DNA of 64,000 bases, taken from NCBI GenBank assembly GCA_947632375.1, contig CANRPF010000002.1:55917-119916 (forward strand). The letters are read 5' to 3'. Origin of the DNA: an uncultured Bacilli bacterium. GTDB lineage: Bacteria > Bacillota_I > Bacilli_A > RF39 > UBA660. Of the stretch, positions 39,684 through 49,890 are shown piece by piece. The position numbers and the translations under genes were made by a program. The notes under the pieces were generated by a model that saw only the letters and a list, made by a program, of their open reading frames with translations, was not told the origin of the DNA and made no database searches. Position 1 is the first letter of the stretch. Each line of letters starts with the position of its first letter.

Positions 39684-41126
39684 TTAATCTACTACATATG
39701 GTTCTTCAATTGTTCCATTACCACTACTTATTTGTATACCATTAATTAATCTTATAACAGGTCTATAATTACCAATTTCCATAACACTTAAAGTATCTAT
39801 TTTATTATTCTTAACTATATAAGTATAATCAACACCATTTTTATAAAATGCCTTACTTAATAATAAATAATTAGCATTACCATCCAAATAACTCTTGCTA
39901 GCATTAGTACTTACACCAGCTAATAAAACATCTTCTAAAGTTAATAAACTAGCATAACCATCTAAACTATTAGAACAATTATTTTTAACAATATTTTTAT
40001 TTAAATTAACATAATCTTCATAATATAAAGCTTCATTATCACCAATAGTACTTTCATTAGTATTACCTAATTCATCTTTATAAGATTCACTATTATAACA
40101 CCAACTACCATTTTTTAATTTAGTGACATTATTTCCAAGTTTATTTTCAAAATTAGTTAAAACTTCTCTAATATTCTCTACATTTGCTATAGTTTTACCA
40201 TCTAATGAAACGTATCCAAAAGTATCTTCACTAACAACATAATCACTTACTATATTTTCACAAGTATTATCTTTACTTTGTAAAACTAACTTTATACTTC
40301 CATCAGATTCTAATTTAACAACTCTAAAACACATATTAGCAAAATTAACATAGTTATTTTCTACATTACCTCTAAAATAATAAGCAGGTTCACTATCACC
40401 ATCTACTTTTACTAACTCACTTACATTAGAAGTATCACCCAATAATGAAACTGTTGAACTATCTTTTAAAGTAGCATACAAAGGATTTTCATTATTAGTA
40501 GCATTTGCAATTATATTATGTTTTAAAGTATTCTCATAAACATCACTTTTAAATACAGAAGTAATTTTTATTTTACCTTTAAAATAAGCATTTTCTAAAT
40601 CGTTTTGATTAAATTCAGTTTCTTTTAACCATAAATATAATCTATATTTTTTTATTTCACTTTTATTTATATTTAAATAATTAGAATCTCCAAATAAAAG
40701 CCTAATAGAATCTCCAGAAAGATAAGAGAAATCTCCTTCACCTACTACTTTTTCTATACCATTAACTACTTCAGTTAAAGTATATTTAAAATCTTCAGTT
40801 TTTAAACTTTCCATATAATCTAATTCTATCAATTCTATATAAAAAGCTACATCTGATGTACTATTTGAATTATCTATTGTAAACTCAGAATAGCCAGAAT
40901 TAGTATAATCTTTTGATAAAGGCATATTTAAATTATTTATATATTCTGTAGATTTAAATAAAACATCTAATACTCCTGAATCAACTTTTAAAGAAGTGTT
41001 AGATTTATCATCATAATCTACTCTAGTTGATTGATATGCAAAAGAAGTCATCAATATTAATGATACTACTGCAATACCGGCTAAAGAAAAGAAAAACAAC
41101 TTTTGTCTTTTAATAGTATCTAACAT
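39684..41126 (-). CDS. Surface protein, paralog of the DGR target gene product but without a VR
   Basis: AYYFRGNVENNYVNFANMCFRVVKLESDGSIKLVLQS and NYRPVIRL...GNGTIEEPYVVD parallel the 12746-14323 product. Confidence 0.72.
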   Translation of the reverse strand: MLDTIKRQKLFFFSLAGIAVVSLILMTSFAYQSTRVDYDDKSNTSLKVDSGVLDVLFKSTEYINNLNMPLSKDYTNSGYSEFTIDNSNSTSDVAFYIELIELDYMESLKTEDFKYTLTEVVNGIEKVVGEGDFSYLSGDSIRLLFGDSNYLNINKSEIKKYRLYLWLKETEFNQNDLENAYFKGKIKITSVFKSDVYENTLKHNIIANATNNENPLYATLKDSSTVSLLGDTSNVSELVKVDGDSEPAYYFRGNVENNYVNFANMCFRVVKLESDGSIKLVLQSKDNTCENIVSDYVVSEDTFGYVSLDGKTIANVENIREVLTNFENKLGNNVTKLKNGSWCYNSESYKDELGNTNESTIGDNEALYYEDYVNLNKNIVKNNCSNSLDGYASLLTLEDVLLAGVSTNASKSYLDGNANYLLLSKAFYKNGVDYTYIVKNNKIDTLSVMEIGNYRPVIRLINGIQISSGNGTIEEPYVVD

Positions 41127-41272
41127 ATAATCACCTTACTATATATAGTTTACTATACTTTTTTTCTTTTATCAATTGTAAAATAAAAAAGACGATATAA
41201 TTTTACAAAATATTATTATTGAGTTTAATGAAAAAGTATTATATAATTATAAAAGAATAAGGAGTGGTTAAA

Positions 41273-42688
41273 ATGAATAGTGATACTGATAACGTTTATA
41301 GTGATATTTTATCTAGTATAAAAGAAACTAATACTGTAAATAATACCACTCAAACTTTTATGAAAACGTATGATTATAATAACGTTGCAATAACTGATAT
41401 AGTTAATAATATAATAATAGATTCAATAGATAATAAAGCAAGTGATATACACTTTAACCCTGCTGAATCAGGAATAATAGTAAGAATACGTGTAGATGGC
41501 GAATTAAGAAATTATACTGAAGTTCCTGATTATGTAAAAAAGAATATGATAACAAGAATAAAAATTCTAGCAGGTATGAATATTACTGAAAGTAGAATAC
41601 CACAAGATGGTGCAATAAAACAAAAAATACAAGATAAAGATGTAGATTTACGTGTTAGTTCTCTACCTACAAATATGGGAGAAAATATTGTAATACGTAT
41701 TTTGGATTATACAATGAGTAGTCAAGGATTAGAAACACTTGGTTTTAGTGAAACAAACTTAAAAAAATTAAACAAAATGATTAGTGAACCAAACGGAATA
41801 ATATTAGTTACAGGTGCAACAGGTAGTGGTAAATCAACAACAGTATACTCAATACTACAAAAATTAAATACAATCGATAGAAATATTATTACTGTAGAAG
41901 ATCCGATAGAAATGAATATTCCTGGTATAAATCAAGTACAAGTAATTAGTGATATAGGACTTACATTTGCAGCAAGTTTAAGAAGTATCCTTCGTCAAGA
42001 CCCCGATATTATAATGATCGGAGAAATAAGAGATGATGAAACTGCAAAAATAGCTGTTAGAGCCTCAATTACAGGACATTTAGTTTTATCAACAATACAT
42101 ACCAATAGTGCTTTAAATACAATTGAAAGATTATTAGATATGAGTATTGAAAGATATTTATTAGGTACTGCATTGACAGGAATTATAAGTCAAAAACTTA
42201 CAAAGAAATTATGTCCTAATTGTAGAGGAACTAGACCTACTACACCATATGAAAAAGAAGTATTTAAAAATAGTTTAAACTTAGATATTAACGAAATATA
42301 TGAAGCTAAAGGTTGTGATAAATGTCACAACGGATATCAAGGACGTATTCCAATTCATGAAGTACTACTTTTAAATCAAGATATTAGAGATGCAATAACT
42401 AATAATATTAAAAAAGATGAATTAAGAGAGTTAGTATACGGAGCTGGAACTGTAACAATGTTACAAGATGGATTAACAAAAGTTATAAATGGAGATACAA
42501 CATTTGAAGAATTAATGAAAGCTATAGATATAGACGATAATGATTTAACTGCTAAAGGATTAGAAGAATCATTAGAAGTATCAACAATTAATAAAGACTC
42601 TTTAAAAGATAATGAAGAAATAAAAAAAATAGCAGAAAAAAATGATGTCGATTATGAAGTTTTCGATTTAGATTTCTTAAACAAATAA
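41273..42688 (+). CDS. GspE/PilB-type secretion or pilus assembly ATPase
   Basis: ASDIHFNPAESGIIVRIRVDG, VTGATGSGKSTTVYSIL, RSILRQDPDIIMIGEIRDDETA, CPNC...CDKCHNGYQGR zinc site. Confidence 0.95.
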   Translation: MNSDTDNVYSDILSSIKETNTVNNTTQTFMKTYDYNNVAITDIVNNIIIDSIDNKASDIHFNPAESGIIVRIRVDGELRNYTEVPDYVKKNMITRIKILAGMNITESRIPQDGAIKQKIQDKDVDLRVSSLPTNMGENIVIRILDYTMSSQGLETLGFSETNLKKLNKMISEPNGIILVTGATGSGKSTTVYSILQKLNTIDRNIITVEDPIEMNIPGINQVQVISDIGLTFAASLRSILRQDPDIIMIGEIRDDETAKIAVRASITGHLVLSTIHTNSALNTIERLLDMSIERYLLGTALTGIISQKLTKKLCPNCRGTRPTTPYEKEVFKNSLNLDINEIYEAKGCDKCHNGYQGRIPIHEVLLLNQDIRDAITNNIKKDELRELVYGAGTVTMLQDGLTKVINGDTTFEELMKAIDIDDNDLTAKGLEESLEVSTINKDSLKDNEEIKKIAEKNDVDYEVFDLDFLNK

Positions 42689-42716
42689 AAACCAAAGAAA
42701 TTTTCTTTGATTTTTT
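42686..42716 (+). terminator. Rho-independent terminator
   Basis: CCAAAGAAA-TTTTCTTTGATTTTTTT. Confidence 0.65.
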
Positions 42717-43846
42717 TAATTAAGAAATTTATTCTTACCCATAGCTAAATTATGAGTTTCTTCTAATATTGGATTATTTATATAAGTAGTTTCTCCAATA
42801 TTAAGTTCTAAAGAAGTATTTATTTCATTAGGAATACAATGTATTCCTATGCCATCACAGTGATGGCTTAATCTTAAAAATGTTCTTATTAATTTTTCTG
42901 TCATATTAGATTGCAATACTAAATGTTTCTTTTTAGCATCATCAATTATATCATTTATTTCTTTTATTTTTTCTTCATCATCTGTTTCATTTAATAAAAC
43001 ATTTTTTCTTTTATCTATCGCTAATTCTTTTGCATTATAACGAACTAATAGTATTGTTGGTACTGTTACTTTTTTTATATTCTTACTTTCAAATAAACTA
43101 AAAATTATATTCGCTGCTAATAAAAAACTTGGAGTTATATCTTTTAAATTTCCTATATCATAATTTTCAAAATTATCATTTTCATCTAATCCGATATTTA
43201 ATTTATATAAAGCTCTCTTAATAAATTTTTGGAATTGATTATGTTCTTCATTAGCATTTTTAGGATTTTGTATTGCATAAATATAAGCTTCATCTTTATC
43301 TATTCCATAATATATTCTAGGTAATTCATAAGCTTCATCACCGTTATTTAAAGTAATCCTTAAAGCATATGGAGCTTCAGAATAGAATGAAGATTTTCTA
43401 TTTTCTACAATAATATCACTTTTTAATAATTCGCTTCTACCTAAATTAATATCTTCATATGTAGGAAGCATTTCATTTTTCAAAAAATTTATTCTCGTTT
43501 TTATATATTCATTTGGATTATTAAAATCTTCTAAAGTTGCATTAGTCCATAAAAAAGTCATTAAAGTTTTTTTAATATAATATACTCTATACTTTTCATC
43601 CATTCCTTTAAATTCATTATCTAATCCATAGAATTCATATGCTAATTCAGTATATTCATTTAATAGTGACTCAAATTCTTTTTTATTTTTAATTATTAAT
43701 GTTGGAACATAAATATCATCTCTTTTTGTATATCTATAATCAATTCCATCTTCAACAATTATAGTATTAAATGCTAAATTATAATATTCAACACATTCAA
43801 CTCTTCCATCCTTGGCTTCTTTTATTATTTCATAAAATGTATCCAT
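42716..43846 (-). CDS. Hypothetical protein
   Basis: Intact ORF downstream of mutS. Confidence 0.5.
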   Translation of the reverse strand: MDTFYEIIKEAKDGRVECVEYYNLAFNTIIVEDGIDYRYTKRDDIYVPTLIIKNKKEFESLLNEYTELAYEFYGLDNEFKGMDEKYRVYYIKKTLMTFLWTNATLEDFNNPNEYIKTRINFLKNEMLPTYEDINLGRSELLKSDIIVENRKSSFYSEAPYALRITLNNGDEAYELPRIYYGIDKDEAYIYAIQNPKNANEEHNQFQKFIKRALYKLNIGLDENDNFENYDIGNLKDITPSFLLAANIIFSLFESKNIKKVTVPTILLVRYNAKELAIDKRKNVLLNETDDEEKIKEINDIIDDAKKKHLVLQSNMTEKLIRTFLRLSHHCDGIGIHCIPNEINTSLELNIGETTYINNPILEETHNLAMGKNKFLN

Positions 43847-43848
43847 AA

Positions 43849-46383
43849 TTATTTACCATCCTTAGCTATTTGTTTTAATTCATATAACTTATTTATTGCT
43901 TCTATTGGTGTAATATTTAATATATCTATTTTATCTATTTCATCTCTTAGAATATCTTTTTCTTCTTTAAACTCAAAAGTAATTTGTTTATTTTCAGGTC
44001 TTTTTTCTTTTTTATTTTCATAAACACTTAATATATCATTTGCTCTTTTTATAATAGATTCAGGCATATTTGCTAATGATGCAACATGTATTCCATAACT
44101 TTTATCAGTAAAACCAGGTTTAACTTTATGTAAAAAAGTTACTACTCCATTATTATCTACAGCTTCTACATGTACATTTTTTATAGTTTTAAACTCATTT
44201 TCTAAACTAGTTAATTCATGATAATGAGTTGAAAATAATGTTTTACATTTTATATTGCTATCAACATACTCTAATATAGCTTGAGCAATACTTAAACCAT
44301 CATAAGTAGAAGTTCCCCTACCTAATTCATCAAATAATATTAAACTATTTTCTGTAGCATTACATATAGCATTTTTGGCTTCCAACATTTCAACCATAAA
44401 TGTTGATTCACCACCAACTAAATCATCACTTGCACCTATTCTTGTAAAAATAGAATCAAATATAGGAAGCATTGCCTTGCTAGCAGGTACAAACGAACCT
44501 ATTTGAGCTAATATAATTGTAATAGCAAGTTGTCTCATATAAGTAGATTTACCACTCATATTTGGACCTGTTATTAAAAGAGTATTAGTAAATTCATCCA
44601 TAATAATGTCATTTTTAACATATTCTTTCTTGCTAACATATTCTACAACAGGATGAAATCCATCAACTATATTTATTTTTCTTTCATCAATAATTTTAGG
44701 TCTTACTAATTTATATTCTTCACTAACTATAGATAAAGAAGCATATGTATCTAAAAGACTTAAAATATATGCTGTTTTCTTTAATGAAGTTATTTCCTTT
44801 TTTATTTCATTTTTTACATCTATAAACAAATTATATTCTAATTCTATTATTCTTTCTTCAGCATTTAAAACTAAAGCTTCTTTTTCTTTTAAAAGTGGTG
44901 TAATAAACCTTTCAGCATTAGTTAAAGTTTGTCTTCTTTCCCAACCAAATTCATCTTTTATTTTATCTATTTGTCCCTTGCTAACTTCAATATAATATCC
45001 AAATACTTTATTATAACCAACCTTTAAATTATTAATTCCTGTATTTTCTCTTTCTGTTTGTTCTAAAGAACTAATAAACTCTTTACCACCACTACGAAGT
45101 TTTTTTAATTCATCTAATTCTAAATTATATCCTTCTTTAATCAAATCCCCATCTTTTAAAGTAATAGGAGGATCTTCAAATATACTTTTTTCTAATAAAT
45201 CATATAATTCATTATGACACTCTATTTTATAATTTAAACCTAATTTCTCTATAATATTTTTTATATTAGGTAAAACTTTAAGAGACTTTTTAATTTGTAA
45301 AACATCTCTAGCATTTAAAGAACCACATATTACTTTACCACAAAGTCTTTCCAAGTCATAAACTTCATATAGGTTATCTCTTAATTCACTTCTTAATAAA
45401 AATTCATTATTTAACTTCTCTACAATATCTAATCTTTCATTAATTAAATCTATATCTTTTAATGGATGCATTAACATATTCTTTAAAGTTCTAGAACCCA
45501 TTGCAGTTTTAGTTTTATCTAAAAGCCAAATAAGAGAATATTGTCTTTCTTTTAATCTTAAAGTTTCAAATAATTCAAGATTTCTTATAGTATGAATATC
45601 TAAATTAAGATAATTATCTTTTTTTATTATCTCTACTTCATCCATATGATCTAAATCATTTAATTCAACTACAGATAAATAATAAAATAAATGTCTAATA
45701 CCATCTTTTACTTTTTCATCAATTATATTTTTATAACAATTTTCATACTTATTATATAAATAAGAATCTGTTATAGTTATATTAATATTATAGTCATTTT
45801 TTAAAACATTTAATAAAGCTAAATCAAAATCATTTTTAATTAAAACTTCTTTTAAATTTAAATTTAATATTTCATTAATAAGTTTATCATTATCATGTAT
45901 TAAAGCTTCACTATATAAATTACCTGTAGATATATCAGCATAAGTAATTATATATTCATAATTAAAATCTAATATACTTCCTATATAATTAGTATCTTTA
46001 CTATCTAAATATTCTAAATCAACTAACGTACCTTTACTAAAAACTTGAGTAACTCCTCTTTTTACCATACCCTTAGTAGTTTTAGGATCTTCTAATTGTT
46101 CTACTATCGCTACTTTATATGATTTATTTACTAATTTTTCTATATATGATTTTGCAGAATGATGAGGAACTCCACACATAGGAACTCTTTCTTTTAATCC
46201 AGCATTTTTACCTGTTAAAGTTAACTCTAATTCCCTACTTGCAATTTCTCCATCTTCAAAAAACAACTCATAAAAATCCCCTATTCTATAAAACAACAAA
46301 ACATCTTCGTAATCACGTTTTATATCTAAATATTGTTGCATCATAGGAGACAATTCTTCATATTTTACTTCATTTCTCTTCAT
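43849..46383 (-). CDS. mutS: DNA mismatch repair protein MutS
   Basis: SPMMQQYLDIKRDYEDVLLFYRIGDFYELF, TGPNMSGKSTYMRQ, DELGRGTSTYDGLSIA. Confidence 0.97.
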   Translation of the reverse strand: MKRNEVKYEELSPMMQQYLDIKRDYEDVLLFYRIGDFYELFFEDGEIASRELELTLTGKNAGLKERVPMCGVPHHSAKSYIEKLVNKSYKVAIVEQLEDPKTTKGMVKRGVTQVFSKGTLVDLEYLDSKDTNYIGSILDFNYEYIITYADISTGNLYSEALIHDNDKLINEILNLNLKEVLIKNDFDLALLNVLKNDYNINITITDSYLYNKYENCYKNIIDEKVKDGIRHLFYYLSVVELNDLDHMDEVEIIKKDNYLNLDIHTIRNLELFETLRLKERQYSLIWLLDKTKTAMGSRTLKNMLMHPLKDIDLINERLDIVEKLNNEFLLRSELRDNLYEVYDLERLCGKVICGSLNARDVLQIKKSLKVLPNIKNIIEKLGLNYKIECHNELYDLLEKSIFEDPPITLKDGDLIKEGYNLELDELKKLRSGGKEFISSLEQTERENTGINNLKVGYNKVFGYYIEVSKGQIDKIKDEFGWERRQTLTNAERFITPLLKEKEALVLNAEERIIELEYNLFIDVKNEIKKEITSLKKTAYILSLLDTYASLSIVSEEYKLVRPKIIDERKINIVDGFHPVVEYVSKKEYVKNDIIMDEFTNTLLITGPNMSGKSTYMRQLAITIILAQIGSFVPASKAMLPIFDSIFTRIGASDDLVGGESTFMVEMLEAKNAICNATENSLILFDELGRGTSTYDGLSIAQAILEYVDSNIKCKTLFSTHYHELTSLENEFKTIKNVHVEAVDNNGVVTFLHKVKPGFTDKSYGIHVASLANMPESIIKRANDILSVYENKKEKRPENKQITFEFKEEKDILRDEIDKIDILNITPIEAINKLYELKQIAKDGK

Positions 46384-46451
46384 AAAATCATCTCAATCAT
46401 ATTATATCAATTTTTATTAATAAAAAAAAGAAGTTATTATTTCTTCTTTTG

Positions 46452-47129
46452 CTACTTTTCTGGTTTTAATTTATATGTGACATTATTATTTTCTAATTTT
46501 AAAACTTCATCATTTAGTCTCCAAACTTCATTATTTGTTTTTACTATAGTCCATATTGGTTTATTATCTTTAAAAGATTGGTGAATATAATATAATATTA
46601 TTTCATCTTCATTTTGAATACATAGTTTAATATCACATTCTTTTTTATCTTTTACACTTCTTCCTATATCAACGAAATTCATATTAACATAAACTGCTAT
46701 TCCTGTAATTTTATTGAAAACAAGTCCATCGTATCCATAAAAGATAGTATCAGAGTTAAGTTCATATTTTGGTTTTGTAATATTTTCACCATATATTGAA
46801 TTAATACAATCGCTTATAAACCTAGAAGTATATATTTTATCTTCTATAGATAATCCCTCTTCGGATGAGAAAATATCAGATTCATATACAATAAAATCAA
46901 TCTCTGAAATACTATAATAAGGTCTCATGCCTTCAAACATAAATGTTCTAATTTCGTGAATACTACTAAAATCATCAAGTACTGCTTCTTTATGAAATAC
47001 TGCATCATCAATAACAATAATATCCATTGGATAGATTATATAACCTCGTTTATAAGTGCAAATCATATTATTAAGGGTTTCTTCACTAAAGCAAGGGTTT
47101 AATTCTATTAATTTATTTTTCAACTTCAT
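46452..47129 (-). CDS. Hypothetical protein
   Basis: Intact ORF, start overlaps the end of an upstream startless frame. Confidence 0.45.
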   Translation of the reverse strand: MKLKNKLIELNPCFSEETLNNMICTYKRGYIIYPMDIIVIDDAVFHKEAVLDDFSSIHEIRTFMFEGMRPYYSISEIDFIVYESDIFSSEEGLSIEDKIYTSRFISDCINSIYGENITKPKYELNSDTIFYGYDGLVFNKITGIAVYVNMNFVDIGRSVKDKKECDIKLCIQNEDEIILYYIHQSFKDNKPIWTIVKTNNEVWRLNDEVLKLENNNVTYKLKPEK

Positions 47130-47340
47130 CTAGCTCTTTATATAATTCTGATCGTTCATCTAAAGAATTATTATCTAAACTACCGATAGCATTTGAGCAT
47201 ATTAATGCACTTCTAAGCAAATTGCTTACCTTATGATTTTCAGAATAATATTTAATTTCTTCTATTTTAAAATCACTATTTTTAATTTTTTCAATTTGTT
47301 CTTTTGCCTCTTTTTTTATATCACTTACTTTATTTAATAA
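47113..47340 (-). pseudogene. Startless open frame, possible frameshifted small gene
   Basis: LLNKVSDIKKEAKEQIEKIKNSDFKIEEIKYYSENHKVSNLLRSALICSNAIGSLDNNSLDERSELYKELDEVEK* with no canonical start near its 5' end. Confidence 0.4.
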
Positions 47341-47379
47341 CTAATTAGAATTTTCATAAGTTATTTTACTTTTAAAAAA

Positions 47380-47883
47380 TTATACTTCATCTTGATTCAT
47401 ATTTATTATTAAACTTTTTTGATTTTCTTTAGGAAGTTGTCTATAATTAACGCCACATTCATTAAATAATCTCTTACTAGCGATAGTTTCTTCAGTATCA
47501 GAATGTTTATCAGATAAATAAATTACTTCCTTAATACCTGATTGAATTATTTCTTTAGCACATTCATTACAAGGAAATAATGCAACATATATTTTGCTAC
47601 CTTCAAAATCTTTTTTAATACCACGATAATTTAAAATAGCATTTCTTTCTGCATGTACAACATATAAATACTTAGTTTCTAATTTATTACCATCTTTTCC
47701 CCAAGGAAATATATCATCATCATATCCATTAGGTGCTCCATTATAACCTATCGATAATATTCTATTATCACTACTAACTATACATGCACCTACTTGTGTA
47801 GATGGATCTTTACTTCTTTTAGAAGACAATAAAGCTATTGCCATAAAATATTCATCCCATATTAAATAATCATTTCTTTTCAT
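47380..47883 (-). CDS. dCMP deaminase (ComEB-like)
   Basis: [39 protein letters not shown]. Confidence 0.93.
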   Translation of the reverse strand: MKRNDYLIWDEYFMAIALLSSKRSKDPSTQVGACIVSSDNRILSIGYNGAPNGYDDDIFPWGKDGNKLETKYLYVVHAERNAILNYRGIKKDFEGSKIYVALFPCNECAKEIIQSGIKEVIYLSDKHSDTEETIASKRLFNECGVNYRQLPKENQKSLIINMNQDEV

Positions 47884-47894
47884 ACTTTTACCTC

Positions 47895-48299
47895 TTAAAA
47901 CTTATCTATAAAATCTCTTACTTTAATATAATTATCTTGACTTGATTCTATTATTACTTTAATTCTATCTAAAAGTAGATTAATAGAATTTTTTTCATAA
48001 TTATATTTTTGAGCTTCAGAAAATACTTTATAATAATTATTAGTATCAAACTTCTTTTCTAAAACTTCATCTTGATCAAATACAATATAATTTATTTCAA
48101 GTTCATCTAATTTTTTAATAACTTTATCTTTTGCACTTTTAGGAAAACCTAATTTATCATTATTAATCATATAAGACATAATATAATTAACTAATACTGC
48201 ATCAGTAAAAAAAGTATCTATAAATGTTCCAGAACTTATAAAAACTATATAATCTTTATATTGTTTTTTTAATAAATTAAATCTATCTTTTACTTTCAT
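47895..48299 (-). CDS. Hypothetical protein, MutS N-terminal-like
   Basis: [27 protein letters not shown] has a MutS-I-like look; weak. Confidence 0.4.
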   Translation of the reverse strand: MKVKDRFNLLKKQYKDYIVFISSGTFIDTFFTDAVLVNYIMSYMINNDKLGFPKSAKDKVIKKLDELEINYIVFDQDEVLEKKFDTNNYYKVFSEAQKYNYEKNSINLLLDRIKVIIESSQDNYIKVRDFIDKF

Positions 48300-48308
48300 T
48301 TTATCCCC

Positions 48309-48863
48309 CTACTTAAATAAAACTTCAATTTTATCATCTTCATAATCTAATAAATTATTAATATGTCCAATCTTAGTATAATTATAAGAAGTTTTAACAT
48401 TTTTATAAAATATAACTATACAATTATCTTGATAAAGCATTATATCTCCTTTTTTTATATCATAATTATTAGAATTACTACGTATACTTTTATCTAAATA
48501 ATAATAGTATTCATTACCATTTAATTCATTCATACTAACTTTTAAAGGTAATAACTTAATTAAATCATTAACAGTATCATTATCTTCTAAAATAACATCA
48601 TATTCTTTATTATTAATAACTACTTTCATATTATCAATTTCTCTTTCTTTAACACATTCATATTTAGTACCTTTAATATTTGATGCTGAATCACTATTAT
48701 AACAATAGTAAGTATTTACAAATAACCCTTTATCTACATAACTATTATTATCTAAATAAGTTCTTATTTTAATTATTGGACTATTATTAAATAAAAGAGC
48801 TTGTATATTATCTAATAATAATAAAACTATTATAAATATTAAAATTAAAATAATTTTTTTCAT
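48309..48863 (-). CDS. Hypothetical membrane-anchored protein
   Basis: N-terminal TM segment. Confidence 0.45.
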   Translation of the reverse strand: MKKIILILIFIIVLLLLDNIQALLFNNSPIIKIRTYLDNNSYVDKGLFVNTYYCYNSDSASNIKGTKYECVKEREIDNMKVVINNKEYDVILEDNDTVNDLIKLLPLKVSMNELNGNEYYYYLDKSIRSNSNNYDIKKGDIMLYQDNCIVIFYKNVKTSYNYTKIGHINNLLDYEDDKIEVLFK

Positions 48864-48948
48864 ATATACCTCTTTTATTAAATATATTATAACAAATTGA
48901 CATTCAAAATTAAATAACTTATAATAACAAACTATCAGAGGAATCTAT

Positions 48949-49878
48949 ATGGAAAAAATAAATTATGATAAAACATTTAAAATAAATGAAGAATCATTTA
49001 GAATAAAATTTGTTGGATTAGATACTAATAATTCTAATAATATAAAAAGATTAATACCTTATCAAAAAAGCCGAAAATATAAAGATATGAAAAAAAATAT
49101 TGCAATAATAAGACATATATTAAAAGACTATCAAGAATCAATACTTCTTATATCATATCATTGTCCAATATATGCAGAAACTATAAAATATAGTGAAAAA
49201 AAATTAGTTTATTATGAGAAAGTAGTTTTTGATAAAATTATATATTCAATTAAATATAATGATTCTAATATATCTTTTTCTTTTAAAGATAAAGATAATA
49301 ATATATTAGATTTTCAATCACTTATTGAGATAAAAAATAATATAAATAGTTTTATTGAATATATTGATAGCTTAAATGATATAGAATTAGATATTTCTAA
49401 TGATACTAATTATTTAATAGAATTATATAAAGCTTTTTTTGAAGAAGAACCTGATTTTTATTATGAAGAATGTCATAGCAAAATGCAATGTATGATCTTT
49501 TTGTTATCTTTATTTGGAATAATTAATAATGAATATAAATTTGTTATTAAGGAAAGCTACCCTAATTCTCAAGAATTAAAAAATAAAATAGATTATTTAT
49601 ATCCATTAAATAATTTAAAGCCAAAAGAAACTATAGATATTAAGTTAGAAAAAAGAATTAATTTAATAGGTAAATTAATAAAAACTCATATAAATAAAGA
49701 AAATTTTACTAATGATTTAATGAAATTATGTAAAGTACTATATATAAAAGAATATTACTTAGATAAAGTTACTTCAATTCAAATATTAAAAGATTTTTCT
49801 GAATTAAATGAAAGTGAAGTTAAACAAAATTTAAAATTAATAAAAATGTTAAATACTAAATTAAAAAAGCCAATTTAA
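48949..49878 (+). CDS. Hypothetical protein
   Basis: Intact ORF followed by a terminator-like hairpin. Confidence 0.45.
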   Translation: MEKINYDKTFKINEESFRIKFVGLDTNNSNNIKRLIPYQKSRKYKDMKKNIAIIRHILKDYQESILLISYHCPIYAETIKYSEKKLVYYEKVVFDKIIYSIKYNDSNISFSFKDKDNNILDFQSLIEIKNNINSFIEYIDSLNDIELDISNDTNYLIELYKAFFEEEPDFYYEECHSKMQCMIFLLSLFGIINNEYKFVIKESYPNSQELKNKIDYLYPLNNLKPKETIDIKLEKRINLIGKLIKTHINKENFTNDLMKLCKVLYIKEYYLDKVTSIQILKDFSELNESEVKQNLKLIKMLNTKLKKPI

Positions 49879-49890
49879 ATTAATTGGCTT
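49867..49890. terminator. Terminator-like hairpin between convergent genes
   Basis: AAGCCAATT-TAAATT-AATTGGCTT. Confidence 0.55.

Noticed and set aside
43849-46383. mutS without adjacent mutL as evidence for loss of mismatch repair
   Set aside because: mutL can lie elsewhere; the window cannot decide
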